A stretch of DNA of 64,000 nucleotides. Source: Glutamicibacter sp. JL.03c. GTDB lineage: Bacteria; Actinomycetota; Actinomycetes; Actinomycetales; Micrococcaceae. Every line of letters starts with the position of its first letter. The stretch's first letter is position 1. The DNA is taken from NCBI RefSeq assembly GCF_025854375.1, contig NZ_CP107575.1:558001-622000 (forward strand), given 5' to 3'. The translations under genes and the position numbers were made by a program. Below are positions 55,810 to 64,000 of the stretch, in pieces. Under the pieces are notes generated by a model that saw only the letters and a list, made by a program, of their open reading frames with translations, was not told the DNA's origin and searched no databases.

Positions 55810-55966
55810 CTAGTGTTGCCCTGCGCCGGTAGCCGGTTACCAAGTTTGAGGGCAACAACGGGGGACCCACGACTTCGGCGTGAATGCGCCTTGGGGTGAA
55901 GCTCTGCTTGACGCAGGCCGGTTCATTCTCCAGAACCGAACCCGACAGCTAACTTCGTAGGCGCAA
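55810..55966 (+). ncRNA. c-di-AMP riboswitch (ydaO/yuaA), copy 1
   Basis: Conserved blocks are in the right order: GGGGGACCCACGAC, CCTTGGGGTGAAG, and the hallmark GAACCCGACAGCTAACTTCG followed by TAGGCG. It ends about 17 nt before the M23 peptidase start, so ligand binding likely controls that gene. The 5' boundary is approximate. Confidence 0.9.
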
Positions 55967-55982
55967 CAGTGAGAGGAATGTT

Positions 55983-57032
55983 TTGGTAGAAACCAAGACT
56001 GCGGGACGACGTCGCGCTGCTGGCACCGAGGTTGATGTGATCACCGAGATCGCTGCCTCGGCAACCCAGCGCGCTAGTGGACGCCGCGCATCACGCGCCG
56101 CTGAAACCGCCCCGACCATTACCCCGGCAAGGCCGGTTAACGCAGACTTCGTAGGTCGTCGTTTCGACTCCTTGCAGCGCTACGGTATTGCCCCAACTCA
56201 GACTGATCTGGCACCTAAGGCAGCAGACAACAATGTTGTCGCATTGCCAAATGCCGTCGAGATTCAGCCAGCAAGCCCGGCTCCGGTCCAGGCGTCAAGC
56301 AACGTCGAATTCATTGCCAACGTCAAGTCGAAGGTCCGCAAGACCAGCCGCCTTGGATTCACGCATAAAGTTGCTGCCGTCGCAGCGGTTTCCGGCTTGG
56401 CATTAGCGGCCGTTGCACCGCAGCTATCCGGTAACACCGGCGAAGAGGACAAGGCAATAGCGGCCGCGGCCGAACGCACCGCAACCTCGGCTGTGGTCGA
56501 CGTCAAGGCTCCAGGAAACGCTGCTGAATTGACTGTTGAGCGAGCGGCTCTGTCTTCAAAGCTGAACCCAGAGGTCAAGAGCGAAGAGAAGTTCTCGGAT
56601 ATCATGACCGCATCGGGTGGCGACATCACCAGCATCAAGGAAACCGCAGGTTTGCTTTCCGCTCCGGTGACCTCCAAGCGCATCACCTCGGCTTTCGGAC
56701 ACCGTAAGAATCCAACCGGTGCTGGATACATGATCCACAGCGGTACCGACTACGGCGTGCCAAGCGGAACCAAGGTCTACGCAGCGGCCGATGGTGTTGT
56801 CGAGGTTGCCGGTTGGGCCGGCCACTCGGGTAACCGAGTCACTCTGGACCACGGAAGCGGACTGGAGACCGGCTACAGCCACAACAGCCAAGTATTGGTA
56901 AAGGTTGGCGATCACGTGAAGCGTGGCGATGTCATTGCTTTGGCCGGTACCACTGGCAACTCAACCGGCCCTCACGTGCACTTTGAAGTAATCGTCGACG
57001 GCCAGTTCAAAGACCCTGCCGGATGGTTATAA
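55983..57032 (+). CDS. M23 (LytM) family peptidase, membrane-anchored
   Basis: Cell-wall endopeptidase of 349 residues cutting peptide cross-links. A long, basic, disordered N-terminus (1-125) precedes one hydrophobic segment at about 128-146 and a linker. The M23 domain at about 235-349 has the zinc ligands His252 and Asp256 in HSGTDYG and His331 and His333 in HVHFE. Start is TTG at 55983, with AGAGGA 5 nt upstream. An ATG at 55978 in another frame opens only a four-codon frame, ATG TTT TGG TAG, and overlaps the start. It is the first of two hydrolase genes each behind a c-di-AMP riboswitch. Confidence 0.92.
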   Translation: MVETKTAGRRRAAGTEVDVITEIAASATQRASGRRASRAAETAPTITPARPVNADFVGRRFDSLQRYGIAPTQTDLAPKAADNNVVALPNAVEIQPASPAPVQASSNVEFIANVKSKVRKTSRLGFTHKVAAVAAVSGLALAAVAPQLSGNTGEEDKAIAAAAERTATSAVVDVKAPGNAAELTVERAALSSKLNPEVKSEEKFSDIMTASGGDITSIKETAGLLSAPVTSKRITSAFGHRKNPTGAGYMIHSGTDYGVPSGTKVYAAADGVVEVAGWAGHSGNRVTLDHGSGLETGYSHNSQVLVKVGDHVKRGDVIALAGTTGNSTGPHVHFEVIVDGQFKDPAGWL

Positions 57033-57159
57033 CGACGTTCGTCACTATTCCGTGATCAAAACGTGACATTTCAAAAATCATCCTATAGGCTTATATCCGT
57101 GCCATGGGAAACCCTGGGCATCTTTGCGTGAGAACCGAGCACTGCCAACACGCAATGAG

Positions 57160-57312
57160 CAGTTATACACAACTCGTACGGCAGTGGCGGGGGAACCATC
57201 ATCGGGCGGTTAGCTTGGCTAATAACCCTAGGGGTGAAGTGGATAGAGAAGGAAACTTCGAATCCACCGAGGTAACTCCACTTCGAACCCGACAGCTTAC
57301 CTCGTAGGTACC
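57160..57312 (+). ncRNA. c-di-AMP riboswitch (ydaO/yuaA), copy 2
   Basis: GGCGGGGGAACCATCATCGG, CCTAGGGGTGAAG and GAACCCGACAGCTTACCTCG with TAGGTACC follow in order. It ends next to the AAGGAG Shine-Dalgarno of the NlpC/P60 gene. The 5' boundary is approximate. Confidence 0.88.
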
Positions 57313-57329
57313 AAGGAGAGGCAATAATA

Positions 57330-58178
57330 GTGACCAAGAGTCATACTCATGGACGTCGACGTGCTGACGTACCACGCACCAACTCGCTAGAAGCGATTTC
57401 GCAGGCAGTATCGTCGAACGCTGGTTCGGTAGGTCGCCAGGCAGCTGTAGTAGCTGCAGCATCAGGTTTGATCGTCGCCCTGGGTGTACCAGGTCAGGCA
57501 TCGGCTCCACGCGATGTTTCGGCAGCACCGGTTGACACCATCACCCCAGAGCGCGTTGCCGTCAAGTCGGTAAGCGTTGCTGCCGACAAGGACGCATCTG
57601 TAGACATCGAGCGCGCAAGCTTTACCGCTAAGGAAAAGCCAAAGCCAAAGCCAGTTGTTATCGCAGTAGCCGATAGCATCGAGCCAACCACTCGCAGCAC
57701 CCAGTCGAGCAACAGCGAATCCTCGGATTCGCTCGCTCCTACGACTCGTCAGAGCCGTAGCAGTGGCAGCCAGCAGACCCAGTCTGCTACTCCAAAGGCT
57801 GAGACCAAGACTGAGTCCTCCGTAGAAACTTCTAGCCTGTCCGGCATTGCAGCAACTGCTGCAAAGTACGCAGGCGTTCCATACGTATGGGGCGGCAACA
57901 CCCCAAGTGGCTGGGATTGCTCCGGCTTCGTAAAGTACGTATACGCACAGCATGGCATCAACATTGCTCGTGGCACCTCGGCCATCCTCGGCTCGGGTCA
58001 GTTCAAGCGCACCAGCAGCCCGAAGCCAGGCGACTTGGTATTCCAGAACGGTGGCGGCCACGTTGGCATCTACCTGGGCGGCGGCCAGATGATCGGTGCC
58101 CAGAACCCAAGCGTTGGCACGCTGGTTCACTCCGTATCGCGCAACCCGCTGTACGGTTACTACACCCTCGCTGGCTAA
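57330..58178 (+). CDS. NlpC/P60 family cell-wall peptidase
   Basis: Peptidoglycan DL-endopeptidase of 282 residues. An extended N-terminal signal region (hydrophobic about 36-53) leads to a Ser/Thr/Lys-rich linker (about 95-165) and the NlpC/P60 domain (about 168-282). Catalytic Cys196 is in GWDCSGFV and His243 in GGGHVGIYLGG; YAGVPYVWGG is the conserved start of the domain. GTG at 57330 follows AAGGAGAGG by 8 nt. It is controlled by c-di-AMP riboswitch copy 2. The upstream neighbour is an M23 peptidase with riboswitch copy 1, so both are tuned to the same signal. Confidence 0.93.
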   Translation: MTKSHTHGRRRADVPRTNSLEAISQAVSSNAGSVGRQAAVVAAASGLIVALGVPGQASAPRDVSAAPVDTITPERVAVKSVSVAADKDASVDIERASFTAKEKPKPKPVVIAVADSIEPTTRSTQSSNSESSDSLAPTTRQSRSSGSQQTQSATPKAETKTESSVETSSLSGIAATAAKYAGVPYVWGGNTPSGWDCSGFVKYVYAQHGINIARGTSAILGSGQFKRTSSPKPGDLVFQNGGGHVGIYLGGGQMIGAQNPSVGTLVHSVSRNPLYGYYTLAG

Positions 58179-58191
58179 TTTCGCAGCTTTT

Positions 58192-58230
58192 CATAGGCCA
58201 TCGAACGAATCATTCGTTCGATGGCCTATG
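58192..58230 (+). terminator. terminator after NlpC/P60 gene
   Basis: CATAGGCCATCGAACGAAT is perfectly repeated in inverse around one C, followed by TTCGTTT. Confidence 0.88.
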
Positions 58231-58408
58231 TTCGTTTAAATAGGTGAACTGGACAAGTCAAAAAAGTGAAAAACGCTTGATTTCTTTCTCAGATGCTCAC
58301 TAACTTGAGCCTCAATCGAATAGGCTAGCCGTTAGAGCCACTCCGATCAGAACGCGAGCTCCACCAATGCCAGATGGTAGCTATCGGTTCAAGAAGGAAG
58401 TACGACAA

Positions 58409-58903
58409 ATGCGAACACTGGTATTAAACGCAGGATACGAGCCCTTGGCCGTCGTGACTTTTCGACGAGCACTGGTAATGGTCATGGCCGATAAGGCGAC
58501 CATCGTTCTCCAGGATGACGACTCGCCTGTTCGCAGCTCCCATGGACAGTTACCCAGACCCACTGTCATTGTCTTGAAACGCTATGTACGACGCCCCTAC
58601 CGCGACATGCTCCATGTCACGCGTAGGGGCGTTTTGCGTCGTGACGCGTATACCTGCGCGTACTGCGGAAAATCGGCGAATACGATCGACCACGTCATTC
58701 CGCGAAGCAGGGGAGGGAAGAACACGTGGGAGAACTTGGTGGCTGCTTGCCTGCACTGCAATAGCAGGAAGGCCGACAAGATGCTGTCTCAGTTGGGCTG
58801 GCAACTTCGAATCACGCCGCATCGCCCTCGGATCGGCGGGCATCTGGTCTCCGGTCTTCGGCATATTGATGCCGCATGGGACGACTTCCTTCAGGCAAGC
58901 TGA
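58409..58903 (+). CDS. HNH endonuclease family protein
   Basis: 164-residue protein of the actinobacterial stand-alone HNH group. The N-terminal part (MRTLVLNAGYEPLAVVTFRR) is the conserved family prefix. The HNH core has CAYCGK, DHVIPRSRGG and ACLHCNSRKADK, giving two CxxC zinc-binding pairs plus the catalytic His. GAAGGAAG lies about 10 nt before the ATG at 58409; the longer frame from 58367 is not preferred. Often annotated as HNH endonuclease and commonly chromosomal, so it is not by itself a sign of a mobile element. Function undetermined. Confidence 0.9.
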   Translation: MRTLVLNAGYEPLAVVTFRRALVMVMADKATIVLQDDDSPVRSSHGQLPRPTVIVLKRYVRRPYRDMLHVTRRGVLRRDAYTCAYCGKSANTIDHVIPRSRGGKNTWENLVAACLHCNSRKADKMLSQLGWQLRITPHRPRIGGHLVSGLRHIDAAWDDFLQAS

Positions 58904-58944
58904 GCCAAGCACACGAAAAGAGCATGAACCGGAGCCCGGGCCGA

Positions 58945-59355
58945 CTAATTCGGTGATCGTTCGATCAGCATGGGCAGCACGTGATCTTTGAGCAATGGAG
59001 CCAGATCCTCCCGTGGCAGGGCATCCTCGGGCGCGATCCAAAGCAACTCTTCAAGCTCGGCTAAAGGGGTCAGCGCGCCATCGTAGTGCGCCGTGAAGAT
59101 GGACGCGGTGATTGCTGTGTCATCTTCGTTGGCTGCCGGCCCAACCCACTCGCCGTTGTACTTGAGATCCTCGGCTGAGAACTGCAGCCCGAGTTCCTCA
59201 CGAATTTCTCGAATAACAGTTTGTAACGGCGATTCACCGAACTCCGGTTTTCCGCCGGGCTGCATGAACTTGGTTGTTCCTCGTTTTCGCACAAGGAGGA
59301 TTTCTCCTTGGTTGTTGATTAAACAGACTGCTGATATCGTCAATTTTTTCTTCAC
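58945..59355 (-). CDS. NUDIX hydrolase
   Basis: 136-residue NUDIX-fold hydrolase of nucleoside diphosphate derivatives. The NUDIX box is GGKPEFGESPLQTVIREIRE followed by ELGL, matching Gx5Ex7REUxEExGU. The N-terminal KKKLTISAVCLINNQGEILLVRKR strand is MutT-like. GTG at 59355 follows TATTGT by 6 nt on the minus strand (leaderless); the in-frame start at 59418 would add 21 atypical residues. It is divergent from the ROK regulator. The substrate is unknown; housecleaning of oxidised nucleotides is possible. Confidence 0.9.
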   Translation of the reverse strand: MKKKLTISAVCLINNQGEILLVRKRGTTKFMQPGGKPEFGESPLQTVIREIREELGLQFSAEDLKYNGEWVGPAANEDDTAITASIFTAHYDGALTPLAELEELLWIAPEDALPREDLAPLLKDHVLPMLIERSPN

Positions 59356-59361
59356 CAAAAC

Positions 59362-59367
59362 ACAATA
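59362..59367 (-). promoter_or_regulatory. -10 element for leaderless NUDIX gene
   Basis: TATTGT (minus) ends 6 nt before the GTG at 59355. Confidence 0.45.
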
Positions 59368-59541
59368 TCGCGTGTATCCAAGGGTTGTAGGTGGTAACGT
59401 GCTTAATTGGATCTCCAACGTTTTTAGTTGTAGTTCTTGAGTGGTCGCCTACTCGCAGTATTCAGACCACAGGCTCATGACTACCAAAAATTTTGGAACA
59501 GGAAGATCGATCCATCTAATTTACAGAACAATGGAGCAATA

Positions 59542-60771
59542 ATGCGACGGGGTACAAATCTAGGCCGTTTGGGAGACTTCAACCAAGCTGTCATTCTCGA
59601 GTCGATTCGACGCGCGCCTGAGGGCATCAGCCGTGTCGAACTAGCGGGGTCGACCGGCCTTTCGCCACAGACCATCTCAAACGTCGTTCGACGCCTGCTG
59701 GACGACGGCATCGTTCGAGAAGACCGCACAATTGTCTCCGGCCCGGGCAAGCCTCGCACCGTCTTGGAGCTTGAGGGCAACCGTTTGGTCTCCATTGGCA
59801 TTCACCTTGACCCCAGCGTACTGAGCTTCGTCGCAATGAACCTTCGCGGTGAAGTGTTGCGCGAGCGTCGCATCGAAGTTCCTAACCTGGAAGTTGCAGC
59901 TGAGACGATTCAGCTCATGGCAACTACGGTGAAGGAACTTATCGCCGAAATCCGAATTCCGAAGAAGCACATCGTCGGCGTCGGCATTGCCGTGCCGGGT
60001 CCAGTGAACGTCGAAGACGGCGTTGTCCTCAACCCGCCACTGCTCGATGGCTGGGCAGATGTGGAATTGGTTAATCCTCTGCGTAAGCTCTTGCGACTGC
60101 AGGTCATTATCGAAAAGGACACCATTGCCTCGGCAGTGGGCGAGCTGTGGCAGACCAAGGAAGAGAAGAACAACGACTTCGTCTTCATCTACTGCGGCCA
60201 CGGCTTCGGCGCAGGCCTGGTTTTGAACAACGATGTTCACCATGGCGCCAGCAACAATGCCGGCGAAATCGGACACTACTCTACCGGTCACAAGTCGTTC
60301 ACGTGCGAAGACTGCGGCTCCGATGACTGCCTTGCAGCTGGCACCTCGTACGAATATATTTCGAACCAGGCCAAGGAACGCGGACTGGAACTGCCAACCT
60401 ACGAAATCGTTGGTCCAGAGCAGCGTGCTGAAGGCATGAACCGCCTGTACGAGCTGGCACACGAAGGCAACAAGGTAGCCAAGGAATTGGTCACGGAAAC
60501 CATGATCATGGTCGCCGAAGTTGCTGGTCAGCTTGCCAACTCGCTCGATGTTCGCGAAGTAGTCTTTGGCGGACCGCAGTGGGACAAGGTCCGCGAATTG
60601 GTGGAGGACGAAGTCCGCGAAGCAATCGAACGTCGCTTCGCCCTGCGCGGTGTGCACGAAATTGAAACCCGCACTTCCGAGCTGCGCTCGAATGTCGGCG
60701 CCATCGGTGGCGCATGCGTAGTCATGGACGCTTCGCTGTCGCCCAAGGCAACTGCACTGCTGCTTCGCTAA
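59542..60771 (+). CDS. ROK family transcriptional regulator (NagC/XylR type)
   Basis: Sugar-responsive repressor of 409 residues. An N-terminal winged helix (about 12-70; SRVELAGSTGLSPQTISNVV recognition region) precedes the ROK domain (about 80-400), with VGVGIAVPGPVN and EKDTIASAVGE sugar-binding elements. The zinc-binding motif CEDCGSDDC fits CxxCGxxxC, an expanded form of the usual CxCGxxGC. ATG at 59542 has GGAG 7 nt upstream; the in-frame start at 59437 adds 35 residues and is not favoured. No kinase or sugar transport gene adjoins, so the inducer is unknown. Confidence 0.9.
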   Translation: MRRGTNLGRLGDFNQAVILESIRRAPEGISRVELAGSTGLSPQTISNVVRRLLDDGIVREDRTIVSGPGKPRTVLELEGNRLVSIGIHLDPSVLSFVAMNLRGEVLRERRIEVPNLEVAAETIQLMATTVKELIAEIRIPKKHIVGVGIAVPGPVNVEDGVVLNPPLLDGWADVELVNPLRKLLRLQVIIEKDTIASAVGELWQTKEEKNNDFVFIYCGHGFGAGLVLNNDVHHGASNNAGEIGHYSTGHKSFTCEDCGSDDCLAAGTSYEYISNQAKERGLELPTYEIVGPEQRAEGMNRLYELAHEGNKVAKELVTETMIMVAEVAGQLANSLDVREVVFGGPQWDKVRELVEDEVREAIERRFALRGVHEIETRTSELRSNVGAIGGACVVMDASLSPKATALLLR

Positions 60772-60910
60772 ATCACTTAGCCAAAGCCAGATAGGGGTAC
60801 GTTCCATGTGGACGTGCCCTTATTTGCTGCCTTCATCGTGATGCGACAAAGCATGGGGATAGCAAAAGAGCTTTGCTTCCAGATAATCTCTGGGAGCAAA
60901 GCTCTGATTG

Positions 60911-60984
60911 TGCCCCTGGCCGGAATCGAACCGACGGCCTACCCTTTAGGAGAGGGTCGCTCTATCCTACTGAGCTACAGAGGC
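60911..60984 (-). tRNA. tRNA-Arg (anticodon CCT)
   Basis: 74 nt on the minus strand, no encoded CCA. Acceptor GCCTCTG/CAGGGGC with one G-T pair, anticodon stem ACCCT/AGGGT around CTCCTAA and T-arm GGTTCGATTCC. Confidence 0.93.
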
Positions 60985-61049
60985 ATGGGCGTGAAAACAC
61001 CAACAACACTATCCTACAGGGATGCCGTGGGTAAATTTCACGTGGCGAC

Positions 61050-61712
61050 CTAGTCAGTGCCCTCGCGGATGGCCAGCAACTTGCGCTTGAGCCCTCGATT
61101 CGCACGGACGGCTCCAAGCCCAACGACAAGTCCAGCAGTGATAATCAGCAACGCCCAGCGGATGGTCGTCAGAATGGAGGCGAGAAGCACTGCACCGGCA
61201 CTGAGATCATGGCTGAACAGGGCGTCGATGGCAAAATTTTCCCAAATATCGACAACGGCAAAGCCTATGGGGGCTATCCAAGCTAGCCAACGCGCCTGGC
61301 GATTGGGTATCCACCGGATGAATAGCAGCATCGAGAAGGCTGCGGTGAACATGGGGAAGAGGAAGCCCGCGGTCTTGTGCAGGTAATTCAGCTGTCCTAT
61401 GGCATCCGAATCCATTGCAGTGCGCAGGGCCTGGATATCGCCCATGGTGTAGCCGAAAACGCGCTGGTCGGGCATAGGCAATGAATCGCTCAAGTCCTTC
61501 ATCTGGACCATGGTGAGCAAGTGGTAGTAGGCGAAGAGTGCCAAGCAGACAACCAAACCGACCGAGATGAGAATCATCGGGTTTGATTTGTTTTCTTGAG
61601 ATCCGCGACTAACGGTTGGGCGTGCTGCGTTGGCTATCGCCGCAGCCGGCTCCTGCTGCCTGAATTGACTCGGCTTACGATACTCTTTAGTTTTTTTGAC
61701 CTGCTTTGCCAT
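61050..61712 (-). CDS. multi-pass membrane protein of unknown function
   Basis: 220-residue protein with a basic, disordered N-terminus (about 1-42) and four hydrophobic segments, about 45-66, 112-132, 138-155 and 170-195. LNYLHKTAGFLFPMFTAA and VDIWENFAIDAL are distinctive patches. I do not recognise the family. ATG at 61712 lies 7 nt after CATAAT on the minus strand; ATG at 61721 overlaps that element and is an alternative. Divergent from pcrA. The gene appears intact and is typical of small-sized membrane proteins near UvrD genes in Micrococcaceae, but this neighbourhood claim is from memory and weak. Confidence 0.65.
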   Translation of the reverse strand: MAKQVKKTKEYRKPSQFRQQEPAAAIANAARPTVSRGSQENKSNPMILISVGLVVCLALFAYYHLLTMVQMKDLSDSLPMPDQRVFGYTMGDIQALRTAMDSDAIGQLNYLHKTAGFLFPMFTAAFSMLLFIRWIPNRQARWLAWIAPIGFAVVDIWENFAIDALFSHDLSAGAVLLASILTTIRWALLIITAGLVVGLGAVRANRGLKRKLLAIREGTD

Positions 61713-61741
61713 ACTCTCCATTATGCCCGTGCTAGGGACGG

Positions 61742-61768
61742 CACTTTTCTACAGGCACTGAAAAGTGT
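61742..61768. repeat. inverted repeat upstream of pcrA
   Basis: CACTTTTC, 10 nt, GAAAAGTG. It lies between the divergent starts and upstream of the pcrA -10-like TAGACT (61782-61787). Possible operator; not a match to the actinobacterial SOS box as I know it. Confidence 0.4.
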
Positions 61769-61796
61769 CCGCAGCGCCACGTAGACTGGCTACATC

Positions 61797-64000
61797 ATGG
61801 ATTTTCTTTTTGATGATTTTGCTACCGACACCACTCCGCAGGTTAGGCCCAGTGCAGAGGACTTGCTGCTGGGCATGAACCCGCAGCAGGAAGAAGCCGT
61901 CCGCTATGCCGGCGGTCCATTGCTGATCGTGGCAGGCGCTGGATCCGGAAAGACCCGTGTTCTTACGCACCGCATTGCCTACCTGCTGGCCACCGGTCGT
62001 GCACGGCCCCATGAGATTCTTGCTATTACCTTCACCAACAAGGCCGCGGCGGAAATGCGCGAGCGTGCATCCGAGCTCATCGGCGAAGACCAGGCCAAGA
62101 AAATGTGGATCTCCACTTTCCACTCCTCTTGCGTGCGCATTCTGCGTCGCGAAGCAGCGACGATTGGCCTGAAGTCCAACTTCTCCATCTATGATTCAAC
62201 CGATTCCCTTCGGTTGATCACCCTAGTGGCCAAGTCCCTTGAGATTGACCCCAAGCGCTTTACCCCCAAGGCCATCGCGCACAAGATTTCTTCGTTGAAG
62301 AACGAACTCATTGATGATGAAGACTATGCTGCGACCATCAATACCAACGACCCGTTTTCGCGTGCCGTTGCCGAGGTCTACCGGGGATACACCCGGCGGA
62401 TGCGTTCGGCCAATGCGCTGGACTTCGACGATCTCATCGGCCAGGTCGTCTACATGTTCCGTGCATTCCCACGGGTTGCCGATAGCTATCGTCGCCGATT
62501 CCGCCACGTGCTGATCGACGAATACCAGGATACGAACCACGCACAGTACTCGCTGATTCGCGAGCTGACCGGGACCGAGGGGGAGACCTCCCCGGGTGAG
62601 CTGACGGTTGTGGGTGACTCGGACCAGTCGATCTATGCCTTCCGTGGCGCCGATATCCGCAACATCATCGAATTCGAAAAGGACTACCCGAACGCGGCGA
62701 CGATCAAGCTGGAGCAGAACTACCGCTCCACGCAGACGATCTTGTCTGCTGCCAACGAAGTTATCAAGCGCAATCCGGACCGCAACGACAAGCGGTTGTG
62801 GACCGCTAGCGGTGATGGCGAACTGATTACCGGGTACGTCGGTGAATCCGAGTCCGACGAGGCGCGGTGGATCGCCGAAGAGATCCTGCGGCTCAATGAC
62901 GAGAATGATGTCCGGCCGGGCGATGTAGCGATTTTCTACCGCACCAATGCCCAGTCTCGCGCGCTGGAAGAGCAGCTGATGCGTGTTGACCTCAAGTACC
63001 GAGTTGTGGGCGGTACAAGGTTCTACGATCGCAAGGAAATCAAGGATGCCTTGGCCTACCTGCGTGTTCTGGTGAATCCCGAAGACGACATCAACGTGCG
63101 TCGAATCCTCAATGAACCCAAGCGCGGGATCGGTGACCGTGCCGAGGGCGCAGTGGCGGCCCTGGCGGACCGAGAACGCATGTCCTTCATGGAAGCTTTG
63201 CGCCGTTCGGACGAGGCTCCTGGCCTCGGTACCCGTGGCATCAAGATGACTGCTGCCTTCGTGTCGCTGATCGATGACCTGCAGACTGTCGCCGAAGGTT
63301 CCGGCCCGGCAGAAGCCCTGGAGGCGGTGCTGGAGCAAACCGGCTACCTGGAAAACCTGCGCCTATCCACCGACCCGCAGGATGAATCACGTGTCGAGAA
63401 CCTGGCCGAATTGGTCGCGGTGGTTCGCGACTTCGTCAACGAGGATCCTGAAGGCGGGCTCGCCGGCTTCTTGGAGCGGGTGGCCTTGGTGGCTGATGCT
63501 GATCAGATTCCTGAAGCTCCGAGCGATGATGAAGGCGCAGCCATGGCCGCGCAGGAAGGCATGGTCACGTTGATGACCCTGCATACCGCCAAGGGCTTGG
63601 AATTCCCCGTCGTGTTCCTCACCGGCATGGAACATGGTGTTTTCCCGCATCAGCGTTCGATGACCGATGAGAAGGAACTGGCTGAAGAGCGCCGCCTGGC
63701 CTATGTCGGCCTGACCCGTGCCCGGGAACGCCTGTACCTGACTCGTGCCGAACAGCGCAGCCTTTGGGGCCAAGCCCAGTACAACCCGGCCAGCCAGTTC
63801 TTGGAAGAGATTCCGGGCCAGCTCATTGACTGGAAGCGCGAAGGATCGGGTTCGATGGGCTTCGGCTTCGGTAACTCAACGGTGAATTTCGCCACGAGCA
63901 GATATGAGCGCGGAAGCCATTGGGGCGCTGGCACTTCAAGCAGTGCGCCTCAGCGCGGGCACAATGCCGCTCCGGTTTCCAAACAACGTGTGGTGCAAAA
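61797..64000 (+). CDS. pcrA: ATP-dependent DNA helicase PcrA/UvrD, 3' end outside window
   Basis: Superfamily 1A 3'-5' helicase for repair and replication-fork maintenance; 734 residues are visible. Motif I AGAGSGKT is at 46-53. Ia (ITFTNKAA), II (VLIDEYQDTN), III (GDSDQSIYAFRGAD), IV (QNYRST), V (TLHTAKGLEFPVVF) and VI (YVGLTRARERLY) are all present. The C-terminal tail (GFGFGNS...) is cut by the window edge. ATG at 61797 lies 9 nt after TAGACT, near-leaderless; the acidic N-terminus DFLFDDFATD is typical of actinobacterial UvrD1/PcrA. Confidence 0.95.
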   Translation, partial: MDFLFDDFATDTTPQVRPSAEDLLLGMNPQQEEAVRYAGGPLLIVAGAGSGKTRVLTHRIAYLLATGRARPHEILAITFTNKAAAEMRERASELIGEDQAKKMWISTFHSSCVRILRREAATIGLKSNFSIYDSTDSLRLITLVAKSLEIDPKRFTPKAIAHKISSLKNELIDDEDYAATINTNDPFSRAVAEVYRGYTRRMRSANALDFDDLIGQVVYMFRAFPRVADSYRRRFRHVLIDEYQDTNHAQYSLIRELTGTEGETSPGELTVVGDSDQSIYAFRGADIRNIIEFEKDYPNAATIKLEQNYRSTQTILSAANEVIKRNPDRNDKRLWTASGDGELITGYVGESESDEARWIAEEILRLNDENDVRPGDVAIFYRTNAQSRALEEQLMRVDLKYRVVGGTRFYDRKEIKDALAYLRVLVNPEDDINVRRILNEPKRGIGDRAEGAVAALADRERMSFMEALRRSDEAPGLGTRGIKMTAAFVSLIDDLQTVAEGSGPAEALEAVLEQTGYLENLRLSTDPQDESRVENLAELVAVVRDFVNEDPEGGLAGFLERVALVADADQIPEAPSDDEGAAMAAQEGMVTLMTLHTAKGLEFPVVFLTGMEHGVFPHQRSMTDEKELAEERRLAYVGLTRARERLYLTRAEQRSLWGQAQYNPASQFLEEIPGQLIDWKREGSGSMGFGFGNSTVNFATSRYERGSHWGAGTSSSAPQRGHNAAPVSKQRVVQ

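Overview
The window is chromosomal DNA of a moderately high-GC actinobacterium, most likely Micrococcaceae of the Arthrobacter/Glutamicibacter type. Supporting features are the 16S/23S sequence type, the gene neighbourhoods phoU-senX3-regX3 and lpqE-like/carD/ispDF/cysS/rlmB, actinobacterial families (DUF2516, DUF3027, DUF3263, DUF4193, LytR_C, WXG100), GTG/TTG starts and many apparently leaderless genes. Species was not determined. No plasmid, phage, IS element or CRISPR array is visible.

Layout. 1-3 kb (minus): tmk-holB and a lipoprotein peptidase cut by the left edge. 3-6 kb: a trans-sulfuration enzyme, a DUF2516 membrane protein, gpmA and a DUF4193 protein. 6-9 kb: divergent phoU and senX3-regX3 around a PHO-box-like 11-bp repeat array. 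9-14.3 kb: LpqE-like lipoprotein, carD, fused ispDF, cysS, rlmB. 14.4-31.7 kb: two nearly identical rrn operons (16S-23S-5S) 9.8 kb apart in direct orientation. Between them lie an FAD oxidase, tRNA-Pro, tRNA-Gln, tRNA-Glu and about 1.6 kb of decayed DNA. After the second operon come a wrecked short-chain dehydrogenase and an orphan 5S gene with its own promoter and terminator.

31.7-36.4 kb: a UgpC/MalK-type ATPase, otsB and otsA (trehalose synthesis), and a membrane-anchored DsbA-like protein. 36.5-42.7 kb: tRNA-Thr, a DUF808 protein, an adenine methyltransferase with an unrecognised partner that may form a restriction-modification system, a GNAT protein, tRNA-Val and a flavin-dependent oxidoreductase. 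42.8-48.4 kb: a ThrE-type exporter, ung, DUF3263, LytR_C protein and groEL behind two CIRCE operators. 48.4-53.6 kb: a DUF4031/HD-type fusion, an orphan WXG100 protein, a two-component pair, a small membrane protein, a cold-shock-domain protein and DUF3027.

53.6-64 kb: serC, a DtxR/IdeR-type regulator, then two cell-wall hydrolases (M23 and NlpC/P60), each behind its own c-di-AMP (ydaO/yuaA) riboswitch; HNH endonuclease, NUDIX hydrolase, ROK regulator, tRNA-Arg, a membrane protein and a pcrA/uvrD helicase cut by the right edge.

Main themes are phosphate sensing, the rRNA supply locus, envelope and osmotic functions (trehalose, c-di-AMP-controlled hydrolases) and housekeeping. The least explained coding unit is the methyltransferase plus partner pair. 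The most unusual architecture is the rrn locus. Start sites were adjusted where a Shine-Dalgarno sequence, or a -10 hexamer 6-7 nt before the start codon, clearly favoured one.
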